DNA of 64,000 nt from assembly GCF_049200465.1 (NCBI RefSeq), contig NZ_CP120836.1:1798001-1862000 (forward strand), given 5' to 3'. The notes under the pieces were generated by a model. It was not told where the DNA came from. It did no database searches and saw nothing but the letters and a program-made list of their open reading frames with translations. Positions 6,725-14,723 of this stretch are shown in pieces (within the stretch, counting starts at the first letter, position 1; each line of letters opens with the position of its first letter). This stretch comes from Leptothermofonsia sp049200465 (lineage in GTDB: Bacteria > Cyanobacteriota > Cyanobacteriia > Leptolyngbyales > Leptolyngbyaceae). Position numbers and translations under genes: made by a program.

Positions 6725-8914
6725 GTGTCTCGAAAACTGCTCAGTTGTTTGATTTCGTTCATCGTTGGGGCGATTGTTAGTTTCATCTATTTGGCGCAAC
6801 CGGCCTATGGTGCGATCGCCCAGCCTGACCTCACACCCCTCACCCTGGAGGTTCTGCAACAGCGACTCAAATCGCCCATCCCCAGCGAAGGGATTAAAAT
6901 TATTGACCTACAACGGCTCAATATCGATTTGCGTCCGGAGAATACAGAGTTTCGGGACCGATTCTACGCCTTTCTGAAGCAGCAACTACAGCGTCCCGGA
7001 ACTCCAGTTGGATTGGATCTGAGTTATTCCCAAATTCAAGGAGAGTTCAAGATCAGCCAGCTAGGGCTGCGAGTGCCCTTATTGGGTGAATCTTTATCAC
7101 CGATCTTTACTCCCGCAGAGCAACAGCAGTTGCAGCGCGATCGTCGTCGCCTTTCCCGCCTCAGCACTCTTTCCCAGTCTCTGCTCAGTATCCCTAACCT
7201 GGGTACACAAGAAGCCCCCTTGCAGATCACCGTCTTTCGAGGACCGCTTAAGCTGACCCAAACGCGCTTTCTGGGCCTGGTGGATTTCACCAACACCTTC
7301 TTTCTGAACCGGGTAGAAGCACCGGGTGCCCAATTCACCCAGAGTGTGGATACGACCCAGGCCCGCTTCAGCCAAACCACCAGCTTTGCCGGGGCCCTGT
7401 TTGAGCGAGATACCCGCTTCCGCAGCAACATCTTCTTTAGTAGGGCGGAGTTTAATCAGGCTCAATTCCTGGGGCCAGTCACCTTTCAAAATACTGAATT
7501 TCAAGCAACTGCCAACTTCAACCAGACTATCTTTCAACAGCCTGCTAACTTTACGCGAGTGCAGTGGCAGGGTAACGCTGACTTCGCTCGTGCGCTCTGG
7601 CAGGCAGAGGCCGTATTTACAAGAGGCACCTTCAGCAAGGCTCTGTTTCTGCCCGATGCCATCTTTGAAAAAGCTGCCCTGTTTCGCCAGGTGCAGTTTA
7701 ACAATCCGGTTAATATGCGCGGCACCTCTATTCTAGAGCAGGCGGATTTTAGCGATGCTGGGTTTGCCAGGGGAGCCTACCTGAACGTGCCTGGACTCAA
7801 GTTTGATTCCGATCAGGCAAAGATTGTGGGAGATCCGGGACAAATTGGACGGTTTATCTCTGTACCTGCTTTGCAGGGCAATGAAAACCTGCTGCGTGAA
7901 CTGGTACGTAACTTCCGTCGTCAGGAGCAGATTCCCGATGCCAATCAGATGGACTATACCCGCCAGCGTTTGAAATTACGAGATTTACGGCAGCAGCTTT
8001 TTGGAATGAATATCAACGCCGCCTCCACGGCTCAACTCCAAAAAATTGGCTTTTCAGCCGCACAGGCAGCGGCGATCGCCCAACGTCGCGCCCAACAACC
8101 CTTCCGCAACTTGACTGACTTGCTGAGTCTGGCAAATGTTGATATTGCAACATATATTAACGTGCGCGATCGCATTGTTGCCAAAGATCCCGTCGCGCCT
8201 GGTCGAGCCGTTTTTAATCGCATTATCACAGGCTTGGATTGGGTTGGCTTGAGCCTGCTGCTTTTGTTGAGTCACTATGGCACTCGCTCCTGGCTTATTT
8301 TAGGAGTCGGACTCATTACTATCGCCTATTTTGGAGTTTTGTTCTGGGTAATTGACCGTTACCGCAGGCTCACCCCCCAGCCTATCCTGCCGGAACTTTC
8401 CGAAATTCTCTGGATATTGACTGGATTCAGCCTGTTGTTTCTTCTGGGATTGATTGCTGTCTTTCGCAACAGCGACCATCCCTGGTTAACGCTGGCCAGT
8501 CTGGCGGCGATCGACATTCCCGTGCCCACTATTCTGATTGCTCTGCTCTACAAAGCCGGACGTTACCATCCGTTGATGGATGTTAGCTACTTCATGGAAG
8601 AAGGAACCCTGCGCCAGTTACGCATTCTGGTTGGGCGGTTGCCTATCATCCCCCGTTATGAAATGTTCCGGGAACGCTATCTGCCAATCTTCTGGGACCG
8701 CAACTGGTCCTGGCTCAACTACTTTGACTTCAGCTTTAACAACCTGCTTCGCTTTGGTTTTAACGATATCCGCTTGCGTGATGAGCATGTGCCCGGTTTG
8801 ATTACAGCCCTGGTCTGGTATCAGTGGGCGATCGGTATTCTCTACCTCGCACTCCTCTTCTGGACCCTTTCCCGCACGATTCCAGGACTGAACCTGCTGA
8901 TATATTTTAAGTAG
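6725..8914 (+). CDS. Pentapeptide-repeat protein with HhH segment and C-terminal membrane domain
   Basis: About 729 residues from the GTG at 6725. I prefer this to the upstream TTG (6677) because it gives a clean signal peptide (SRKLLSCLISF...AYG, cut before AIAQ). The middle (about residues 165-335) is a run of A(D/N)FxxAxF-type pentapeptides, which normally fold into a right-handed quadrilateral beta-helix. Next comes a ComEA-like helix-hairpin-helix segment (MNINAASTAQLQKIGF, about residue 430). It is followed by four or five membrane spans (LDWVGLSLLLLLSHYG onward) and a soluble segment before a last span. Function is unknown. The architecture suggests an envelope or thylakoid-associated protein with a lumenal or periplasmic beta-helix. 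The gene stands alone on its strand, with a 900-bp repeat-rich spacer behind it. Confidence 0.8.
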   Translation: MSRKLLSCLISFIVGAIVSFIYLAQPAYGAIAQPDLTPLTLEVLQQRLKSPIPSEGIKIIDLQRLNIDLRPENTEFRDRFYAFLKQQLQRPGTPVGLDLSYSQIQGEFKISQLGLRVPLLGESLSPIFTPAEQQQLQRDRRRLSRLSTLSQSLLSIPNLGTQEAPLQITVFRGPLKLTQTRFLGLVDFTNTFFLNRVEAPGAQFTQSVDTTQARFSQTTSFAGALFERDTRFRSNIFFSRAEFNQAQFLGPVTFQNTEFQATANFNQTIFQQPANFTRVQWQGNADFARALWQAEAVFTRGTFSKALFLPDAIFEKAALFRQVQFNNPVNMRGTSILEQADFSDAGFARGAYLNVPGLKFDSDQAKIVGDPGQIGRFISVPALQGNENLLRELVRNFRRQEQIPDANQMDYTRQRLKLRDLRQQLFGMNINAASTAQLQKIGFSAAQAAAIAQRRAQQPFRNLTDLLSLANVDIATYINVRDRIVAKDPVAPGRAVFNRIITGLDWVGLSLLLLLSHYGTRSWLILGVGLITIAYFGVLFWVIDRYRRLTPQPILPELSEILWILTGFSLLFLLGLIAVFRNSDHPWLTLASLAAIDIPVPTILIALLYKAGRYHPLMDVSYFMEEGTLRQLRILVGRLPIIPRYEMFRERYLPIFWDRNWSWLNYFDFSFNNLLRFGFNDIRLRDEHVPGLITALVWYQWAIGILYLALLFWTLSRTIPGLNLLIYFK

Positions 8915-9334
8915 TAAGAAGCTGCGCTCACAAACGATTTATACTAGTTTCCTCAATAGAGGCTACCGATCAAAAAACTGCATCGCTTACAGCACATCCC
9001 CTTGGTAAGGCTACCGTGCATACACATCGTGCATACACATTCTGACTTTGTTTGAGACTGGCTCCGGGGGACTTCCCCACATCCCCCCGCTATTTTGGGG
9101 GAGTTAGGCTCCCATCCCCCCGAAAGGGTCTAGCAATGAGTCTTCCAATCCAGTGCGACGAGAATCGGTCGAGCTTCCCTCCACTCTCCCAAAGTTCAGG
9201 TTTAGGTTCCCACTGTAATGCTGCGATCGCCCTTCCCCTTCAACTTTTACACTTGTGTATACACAGTAGGATTATGGGTGAGGTGATTGCTTTCATCACC
9301 ATCTTGCTGTGTACTGCTCATACTGCCTTGCAGG

Positions 9335-9469
9335 ATATAGCCGTCGCCAGGTTGCTTAAGACATCGGTCTTAATCGAGTGTGGGGGTTTCAAGGGAGTGT
9401 GGGGGCTTCGCCCCCAGCAAGGGGTTCCACCCCTGCACCCCGTCCTAACCATAATGACTACTGCTATAT
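9335..9469. repeat. Palindromic MITE-like dispersed repeat, copy 1
   Basis: This 135-bp element has imperfect terminal inverted repeats of about 28 bp. The left end begins atatagccgtcgccagg and the right end finishes gactactgctatat. The core carries two GC-rich hairpins: gggggcttcgccccc, and ggggttccacccc followed by tgcaccccgtcc. The same ends and core recur at 12215-12308 and, inverted, at 56221-56319. No transposase is encoded, so mobility would have to be in trans. Confidence 0.7.
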
Positions 9470-9577
9470 TCAGAGAAAGGTCCTCACAAAACTGTTGGTG
9501 AGTCGGTGTTGTGAGGCTGATAGTGGGGTTACCTACCAGGCGTTCGCTGAGCTTCAAGCAGAGCATTGCCGTGAAAG

Positions 9578-9627
9578 CTGAAATCTAATGCACTACACAA
9601 TTCTGAAATCTAATGCACTACACAATT
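9578..9627. repeat. 25-bp perfect tandem duplication
   Basis: Two adjacent identical 25-bp units (9578-9602 and 9603-9627), each beginning ctgaaatctaatgc. It lies in a spacer just upstream of a small ORF. It is one of at least nine short tandem duplications in this window. Confidence 0.9.
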
Positions 9628-9673
9628 CGACGATTCTGGCGATGCTATGACTCCCTACCCGAAAGTGTTCTCA

Positions 9674-9823
9674 ATGATACGAGTTGCTCTAAGCCGATCT
9701 GTCTCAACTTTACCCGGTGATCAGTGTGGTTCTTGCAGTCGTTTTTTAGAAGAAGCGGTAACGTTAAAGCAGGGGTTGGGCATTGTCCTCGCGCTTCTGG
9801 CAGTGGTGCTAGTGATTGCATAA
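9674..9823 (+). CDS. Possible 49-aa protein with CxxC motif and one membrane span
   Basis: The ORF runs from ATG 9674 to TAA 9821-9823. The N-terminal half has the segment DQCGSCSRFLEE, a CxxC that could bind metal or be redox-active. The C-terminal half is a hydrophobic helix (GIVLALLAVVLVIA) ending right at the stop. I do not recognise a family. The upstream region lacks a clear ribosome-binding site. The neighbouring DUF2237 gene is on the opposite strand and convergent (ends at 9842). Confidence 0.35.
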   Translation: MIRVALSRSVSTLPGDQCGSCSRFLEEAVTLKQGLGIVLALLAVVLVIA

Positions 9824-9841
9824 GGGCAGCCTGAGCGAGGT

Positions 9842-10207
9842 TTAATCGAGCGCGTGCTGCTTCAGGTCAACCAGGGAAACATATTCCAGGGCAGAGGCAT
9901 GGGTTGCAGCAAGAACAACAGGAGGTGCGACCCCCGCATCCAGAGCTTCCTTCCAGCGAGAGGCACACAAGCACCAGCGATCGCCCGGTTTCAACCCCGG
10001 AAACCCAAATGCTGGAGCTGGAGTGGACAGGTCATTCCCCTGGGCGCGGGTGTACTCCAGAAACTCTTCTGTCACCTGGGCACAAACGACATGAGCACCC
10101 ATATCGCCTGCACCCGTATTACACTTGCCATCCCGATAAAATCCGGTCATAGGGGAAGTGCAGCAAGTTTCCAGCGCAGTTCCCAAAACGTTTCTCGCTT
10201 CTGTCAT
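9842..10207 (-). CDS. DUF2237 family protein
   Basis: The 121-residue protein matches the DUF2237 family along its whole length: NVLGTALETC, SPMTGFYRDGKCNTG, DMGAHVVCAQVTEEFLEY, RAQGNDLSTPAPAFGFPGLKPGD and RWCLCASRW. The conserved cysteines in the first, second and last of these blocks suggest a metal or redox site, but the biochemical role of the family is unknown. The start at ATG 10207 fits the family N-terminus. The gene is monocistronic and converges with the small ORF that ends at 9823. Confidence 0.9.
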   Translation of the reverse strand: MTEARNVLGTALETCCTSPMTGFYRDGKCNTGAGDMGAHVVCAQVTEEFLEYTRAQGNDLSTPAPAFGFPGLKPGDRWCLCASRWKEALDAGVAPPVVLAATHASALEYVSLVDLKQHALD

Positions 10208-10358
10208 AGCAGTCCCTTCTTAACAACAGCCTTTACCCGGTAGCGTATCGATTTTGACTGGGATAGACAAGGGGGGTGGAAGGAAAAGGGACAACGCTTT
10301 GATTCAAGAAGGCAGGAGACGAAGGCAGGAGACAGAAGCCAGAACCAGAATCAGACGG

Positions 10359-10523
10359 CTATTTTTTGGCATCTTCCTCCTTGCGAATTTTGCCGCCAGC
10401 TTTCAGGTAGTCAGCAAGTGCCTCGCCTAATTTTTCTTCAGGGGTCTTACTTGGCTTGGAACCAAAAAAGTCAGCAAACAGCAGCGTGAATAACGCTGAA
10501 AAAACAATTATTCCAGCAACCAT
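10359..10523 (-). CDS. Small membrane-anchored protein (54 aa), hypothetical
   Basis: A 54-residue ORF read from ATG (complement of 10521-10523) to TAG (10359-10361). The N-terminus is one hydrophobic helix (MVAGIIVFSALFTLLFADFFG). The C-terminus is charged (KTPEEKLGEALADYLKAGG...EEDAKK). Small proteins of this layout are common in cyanobacteria, but I cannot name this one. No partner gene is adjacent. Upstream lies a 170-bp spacer and then a broken glutathione transferase gene. Confidence 0.6.
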   Translation of the reverse strand: MVAGIIVFSALFTLLFADFFGSKPSKTPEEKLGEALADYLKAGGKIRKEEDAKK

Positions 10524-10698
10524 AATCCTGATCCAGTGACGATTTTCTCTACAGGATCAGAATAGTTCAGTCGAACTATTTTTGGAAAGGGTCATACATA
10601 AATCTACAAAAACTTTTTGACTGAAGAAATTTAAGGGCAACCACACCATACTTTCCTGACTCTGGACCCTCTTGATTCCCTGTTTTTTATTGACATAC

Positions 10699-11347
10699 CT
10701 AAGCGCAACCCAATGATGCTACTAATTCCTTGCTGAACCATTGCTCGTTGTACGGTATCATCCTATTTGAACTGTTAGTAGAAGCGAAGACGCTGGCATA
10801 GTCTGATAGGGGTTTGTTGGGAATGGAGTTGCCCCAGCAGATCATAGCAAAGGCGTAGGGATCGACAATAGTGCGGCGATCGCCCACCACATAATCCTTT
10901 CCTTCCAGATGATTGTTCAGGCGAGTGAATACTCGATCAACTCGATCAATAAGTTTGTAGGCAGCTTCTTTGATCGTTTTGTGGGCGGTTTCATCATCTT
11001 CAGTCCAGTAGTGATTTGGATGGAAGTAGGGAAAAAGGCTGGATGGAAATCTCCAGTAAAAAATGCCAGCCAGCGATTGAGCTTATAGGCATCTCGTAGC
11101 ATTCCGGTGCTTCCCAGTTTTGCATCTGGATATTTCTGTGCCAGATACTTCAAAATGGCATCTGCCTGGTTCATAACGCCGCTATCGCCATCAATCGTGG
11201 CAGGCACCTGCCCCAGGAGGGGATTGATCTTTAATAATCTGGGCTGCCCATCTGCACCTTTTCCAGTTCGTAGGGTTCACCAATCCACTCAAGGACGATG
11301 TGGGGAGCCAGAGCACAGGTACCGGGAGCGTAAAATAGCTTGATCAT
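10699..11347 (-). pseudogene. Glutathione S-transferase-like gene, frameshifted
   Basis: Reading backwards from ATG 11347, the N-terminal thioredoxin-like segment MIKLFYAPGTCALAPHIVLEW is clear and reaches MGSPDY. There one base is missing and the frame moves to KINPLLGQVPATIDGDSGVMNQADAILKYL (split here for length). A second shift near TGDFHPAF leads to HLEGKDYVVGDRRTIVDPYAFAM in another frame. The C-terminal DDTVQRAMVQQG is in yet another frame after SDYA. At least three shifts are needed to rebuild one GST of about 215 residues. It may be a true pseudogene or contain assembly errors: the first shift is a single missing T in a T/A-rich run. The glutathione-transfer function is presumably lost if the sequence is correct. 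Confidence 0.75.
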
Positions 11348-11477
11348 GACCTCTTCTTGATGGGCGATCGCAGATTGATATTGAAACCATACACTAGAGA
11401 CACTCTGTATAACATCTGTCAGGTGTTAGAAGTCAGAAGCTGTAACAGTTTTGTCGCTATTGAATTCAGGGGTTCTC

Positions 11478-12146
11478 ATGACTCAATCTAACCAAACATG
11501 GGATGTTGGTCGCTTTTTACAAACCCTTAGTTATTTTGAAACGATTCCAGTTGTTAGCTGGCTGCAAAAAATAATTTTTGGTTCCACACCCCCGCCTCAC
11601 CCCCAACCGCAAGCAGGTATTTTGTTCGATTTTAGTCAGCCTGCAAACGCTTCCAACCAAACCTGGGGGGCTCTGGATGATGTAGTGATGGGTGGTGTTA
11701 GCGCCAGTTCCTTCCAATTTCAGGGGGAAGCGGCACTCTTCACGGGTAACGTATCCACGGCCAACTCTGGGGGATTTGCCTCCGTCCGCAGTCGCAATTT
11801 CGAACCACCGCTCAATCTGGCTGCTTATACGGGCTTAGAACTCCAGGTTAAGGGGGATGGACAGCGCTACAAGTTTCTGATTCGGGATGAGGACTCCTGG
11901 GATAGTATGGCCTATTCCCAGTCTTTTGATACGGTTGCAGATGAGTGGATCACGGTTCGGGTTCCCTTTTCTGAAATGATTCCCGTATTTCGTGCCAAAA
12001 CGGTAAACCCATCTCGCCCGCTCAGCACTTCACAGATTCATTCGCTGCAATTCATGTTGAGCAAGTTTGAATATGATGGAGCACTTAATCCCCACTTCAA
12101 ATCTGGGGAGTTTCGGTTATTGATCAAGGCAATTGGAGTTTATTAA
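11478..12146 (+). CDS. CIA30 family protein (complex I intermediate-associated protein 30-like)
   Basis: 222 residues from ATG 11478. An upstream in-frame TTG at 11451 is less likely. After a variable N-terminus with a membrane-associating stretch (FETIPVVSWLQKIIFG) comes the CIA30 beta-sandwich: ILFDFSQPANASN, WGALDDVVMGGVS, ALFTGNVSTANSGGFASVRS and LELQVKGDGQRYKFLIRDE, ending near GEFRLLIKAIGVY. In mitochondria the family assists complex I assembly. In cyanobacteria the role is not settled and may relate to NDH-1 or other membrane-complex assembly. It is a single gene, followed by a palindromic repeat and then merR. Confidence 0.85.
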   Translation: MTQSNQTWDVGRFLQTLSYFETIPVVSWLQKIIFGSTPPPHPQPQAGILFDFSQPANASNQTWGALDDVVMGGVSASSFQFQGEAALFTGNVSTANSGGFASVRSRNFEPPLNLAAYTGLELQVKGDGQRYKFLIRDEDSWDSMAYSQSFDTVADEWITVRVPFSEMIPVFRAKTVNPSRPLSTSQIHSLQFMLSKFEYDGALNPHFKSGEFRLLIKAIGVY

Positions 12147-12214
12147 GGATCACCAATGCGATCGCTCCTGTGACCTTTCTGTCTGCAACACTCTCTGCGA
12201 GTCAGCAAAGATCT

Positions 12215-12308
12215 TATAGCCGTTGCCAGGCTGCTTAGGACATTAGCTTTAAGGGGGCCAGCTATGGGTTCTACCCCTGCACCCCGTCCTGAGCGCCTGG
12301 TGGCTATA
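12215..12308. repeat. Palindromic MITE-like dispersed repeat, copy 2
   Basis: This 94-bp element has terminal inverted repeats: the left end begins tatagccgttgccaggc and the right end finishes gcgcctggtggctata. It has lost the first core hairpin but keeps ggttctacccctgcaccccgtcct, as in the copy at 9335-9469. It sits just upstream of merR and could contribute sequence to that promoter region. Confidence 0.7.
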
Positions 12309-12333
12309 GCTACAACAATGATGATACTCTACA

Positions 12334-12356
12334 AAATTAACGTTAACGTCAAGGTT
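12334..12356. promoter_or_regulatory. Putative MerR-family operator upstream of merR
   Basis: The palindrome acgttaacgt (12340-12349), extended to acgttaacgtcaa, lies about 24 bases before the merR start codon. MerR-family regulators bind such short inverted repeats within the promoter spacer. An identical 13-base string recurs at 12785-12797, just past the merR stop codon, which supports a specific binding site. Autoregulation is inferred, not shown. Confidence 0.55.
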
Positions 12357-12372
12357 GTTTTACGAGTAGAGC

Positions 12373-12765
12373 ATGAGCAAAAAAATGCGAATTGGAGAAT
12401 TTGCCAGGCTGGCTGGTGTCACTCCCCGCACGATTCGTTATTACGAAAGCCTGGGGCTTTTGGGTCCGAGCAAGCGGGAAGGGGCAGGCTTTCGCTATTA
12501 CAGTGGAGTGGAACTGGCCAGACTGCAAAAGATCAATGCCCTGAAGGAGTTGGGGTTGAGTTTGGACGAAATTTCTACAGTTGTTCCGCTCTACTTTGAA
12601 GATCCAACGGGTTTACGAGGTAAGCGCAAAGTGTTGGAGATCCTTCAGGCCCATTTACAGGAGACTGAAGAAAAGATCGAAGCTTTAGAGCAGTTTCGGG
12701 CAGAACTTCGGGAACACATCAGCCGAATTCAACGGTGGATTGACGAACACTCTGAGAAGCCCTGA
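12373..12765 (+). CDS. MerR family transcriptional regulator
   Basis: 130 residues. The N-terminal winged helix is canonical: MRIGEFARLAGVTPRTIRYY, ESLGLLGPSKREGAGFRYYSG, then the second helix-turn-helix ELARLQKINALKELGLSLDEI. A long coiled-coil dimerisation helix follows (VLEILQAHLQETEEKIEALEQF). No metal-binding cysteines are visible at the C-terminus, so a small organic or redox signal is more likely than a heavy metal. A palindromic operator lies directly upstream and again directly downstream, before a broken aldo/keto reductase gene. The regulator may therefore have controlled itself and that reductase. Confidence 0.92.
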   Translation: MSKKMRIGEFARLAGVTPRTIRYYESLGLLGPSKREGAGFRYYSGVELARLQKINALKELGLSLDEISTVVPLYFEDPTGLRGKRKVLEILQAHLQETEEKIEALEQFRAELREHISRIQRWIDEHSEKP

Positions 12766-12778
12766 TTTTTTTGCTTAC

Positions 12779-12800
12779 AATCTTACGTTAACGTCAATGT
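12779..12800. promoter_or_regulatory. Second copy of the putative MerR operator
   Basis: The string acgttaacgtcaa occurs at 12785-12797, 20 bases after the merR stop and about 250 bases before the aldo/keto reductase start at 13047. It matches the site upstream of merR exactly over 13 bases. The placement suggests a promoter for the downstream reductase under MerR control. Confidence 0.5.
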
Positions 12801-13046
12801 CAGAAACTAAAACCTGACATTGCTCGCTCTGTAGGGCATCACTCACAAGAGTTGAGACTTATCCGGTGCACGAACTCAGGCAACAGTATTCCCGATCTAA
12901 GCCTCTGCCCCCACCTCCTTGATCCCTTCCCTGCTTTCTGCTTCCGACTCTGACTTCTCACCCCTCACCCCTGACCCCTCACATCACCCCACGGCTGCCT
13001 GTGCTTTACCAATTCAAAGACACAACAGCACACAGGAGACTTTTCC

Positions 13047-14057
13047 ATGAAAACCAGAAAACTCGGCAATCAAGGACTCATTGTTTCTGAGTTGGGACTC
13101 GGCTGCATGGGCATGTCTGAGTTTTATAGCGGACGGGATGAGCAGGAGGCGATCGCAACCCTCCATCGAGCGCTTGAACTGGGTGTCAACTTTCTCGACA
13201 CTGCCGACATGTACGGTCCATTTACAACGGTCCATTTACATACAACGGTCCATTTACAAATGAGCAACTGGTAGGGTGGGCTATCAAAGGCCGTCGAGAT
13301 CAGGTGGTGCTGGCGACCAAATTTGGCAATGTGCGAACGGAGGATGGGGGTTGGGGCGGTGTCAATGGCAAACCTGAATACGTCCACCAGGCGTGTGATG
13401 CTTCTCTGAAACGGCTGGGAGTGGATGTCATTGACCTCTATTATCAGCACCGGGTTAATCCAACCGTTCCGATCGAGGAAACGATTGGGGCCATGGCAGG
13501 ACTGGTGCAACAGGGTAAGGTGCGCTATCTGGGCATGTCAGAAGCAGCGCCCGCAACGATTCGGAGAGCCCACGTCGTGCATCCAATCACAGCCCTGCAA
13601 ACCGAGTATTCTCTCTGTAGCCGTGATCCAGAGGATGAAATTTTGCCTACCGTGCGGAATTGGGGATTGGGTTTGTGCCCTATAGCCCACTGGGTCGTGG
13701 TTTTTTGTCGGGCGCTATCACCAAACCCGAAGACCTGGCAGAGGATGATTACCGCAGACGCTCTCCCCGGTTTCAGGGTGAGAATTTCTACAAGAACCTG
13801 CAACTGGTAGAGCAGGTGACAGCGATCGCTCAGACAAAAGGCGTCACACCCAGCCAGTGGCCCTGGCCTGGCTGCTTGCCCAGGGAGATGATATCGTTCC
13901 CATCCCTGGCACTAAACGCCGCCAATACCTGGAAGAAAATGTCGCCGCCACGACGATTTCACTCACGCCAGACGAGTTGAGCCAGATCGAAGCCGTTGCA
14001 CCCAAAGGCATTGCGGCGGGCGATCGCTATCCCGACATGAGCACTGTCAATCGTTAA
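13047..14057 (+). pseudogene. Aldo/keto reductase, disrupted by a tandem insertion and frameshifts
   Basis: The start is good: AGGAG lies 8 bases before ATG. MKTRKLGNQGLIVSELGLGC and NFLDTADMYGPFT are typical of the YghZ/Tas-like aldo/keto reductases (NADPH-dependent carbonyl reduction). At 13213-13258 the 14-base unit acggtccatttaca is present three times with a 4-base spacer. This is a net 32-base insertion that breaks the frame after Tyr-Gly-Pro-Phe-Thr. The protein resumes at GWAIKGRRDQVVLATKFGN (frame from 13304). It shifts again near 13650 (a missing G before LGIGFVPYSPLGRGFLSG) and again near 13857 (a missing G before ALAWLLAQGDDIVPIPGT). The last two lie in G-runs and could be sequence errors. 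The 32-base insertion is not a homopolymer error. MerR operators lie upstream. Confidence 0.85.
13213..13258. repeat. 14-bp unit repeated three times inside the reductase gene
   Basis: acggtccatttaca occurs at 13213-13226, 13227-13240 and 13245-13258, the last two separated by taca. The intact gene needs only one copy. The array adds 32 bases and causes a frameshift. Confidence 0.9.
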
Positions 14058-14062
14058 TTGGC

Positions 14063-14419
14063 TCAAACTCCCAGCTTTTGCCGGATTACCTCATCCTTAT
14101 CCTTAAAACCCACCAGCACTGCTTTTCCGTCCTTTACAAACAGAGGACGCTTGAGCAGCATGGCGTCCCTGGCGAAGGCTTCAATCCATTCAGCGTCTCC
14201 CCAGGCATCCTTTTCTGCCCCCAGTGCCCGGTAGGACTGTCCTGAGGTGTTTCGCAGCGGCTTAAATCCCAACTCCTTGACCCAGGCTTGAACCATCTTT
14301 TTGGTGGGTGGGTTTTCCTTGGTGTTGATGAACTCATATTCAACACCATTGCTCTCAAGCCAGGAGAAGGCTTTCTTGCAAGTGCCACAGTTAGGGATGC
14401 CGTAGAGTTGGAGGGACAT
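14063..14419 (-). CDS. ArsC/Spx/MgsR family thioredoxin-fold protein
   Basis: 118 residues from ATG 14419 (MSLQLYGIPNCGTCKKAFSW). Six residues more could be read from an upstream start. The N-terminal CGTC is the redox motif of the Spx/ArsC family. The mid-region WVKELGFKPLRNTSGQSYRAL and the C-terminal MLLKRPLFVKDGKAVLVGF match the 'arsenate reductase-like' group. In Gram-positives Spx controls RNA polymerase. Many bacterial members are small thiol proteins of unknown substrate, and true arsenate reduction is not implied. It ends 5 bases after the reductase pseudogene, on the opposite strand. Confidence 0.88.
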   Translation of the reverse strand: MSLQLYGIPNCGTCKKAFSWLESNGVEYEFINTKENPPTKKMVQAWVKELGFKPLRNTSGQSYRALGAEKDAWGDAEWIEAFARDAMLLKRPLFVKDGKAVLVGFKDKDEVIRQKLGV

Positions 14420-14638
14420 GAAAAAAATTGTTAGCAAGTTGTTAGTTGTTAGAAAGGTAAGAGGTGAGAGAGTGATAAGGTAACAGCGTGATCAAGTAAA
14501 GGTCCATTGTTAGTTGTTGGTTGTCATTCAAGTGAGGGGTGAGGAGTGAGGCAAAAAACTCAAAACTCACCTTCTTTATCACTCCATTACTCTCTTTATC
14601 ACTCCATTACTCTCCCACATCTACCCTTGTTCATTTTT
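14420..14638. repeat. Spacer of short heptameric repeats plus a 20-bp tandem duplication
   Basis: It contains ttgttagttgttag and ttgttagttgttgg strings (TTAGTTG-type heptamers known from filamentous cyanobacteria). It also contains a perfect 20-bp duplication at 14573-14612 (tctttatcactccattactc twice). No gene is seen. Confidence 0.75.
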
Positions 14639-14723
14639 TCATTTTCGCTCTGGATGCCTTGCCTCTTCCCGCGGAATGCCGAGGTGATTGATTTCTGCGA
14701 TAAGTTGATACAGCCGCCCCAGG

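Larger units (their letters stand above)
8915..9673. other. Gene-poor spacer with repeats
   Basis: I see no convincing gene in these 760 bases. They hold a 13-bp tandem duplication at 9015-9040 (cgtgcatacacat twice), C- and G-rich inverted repeats around 9075-9125 (ccccccgctattttggggg), a palindromic dispersed element at 9335-9469 and a 25-bp tandem duplication at 9578-9627. The ORFs that can be drawn through here follow repeat sequence and have no recognisable protein features. It looks like a degraded intergenic region. Confidence 0.6.

Noticed and set aside
9052..9501. Plus-strand ORF of 149 codons in the repeat-rich spacer
   Set aside because: It runs through GC hairpins and a palindromic repeat and its product has no coherent features.
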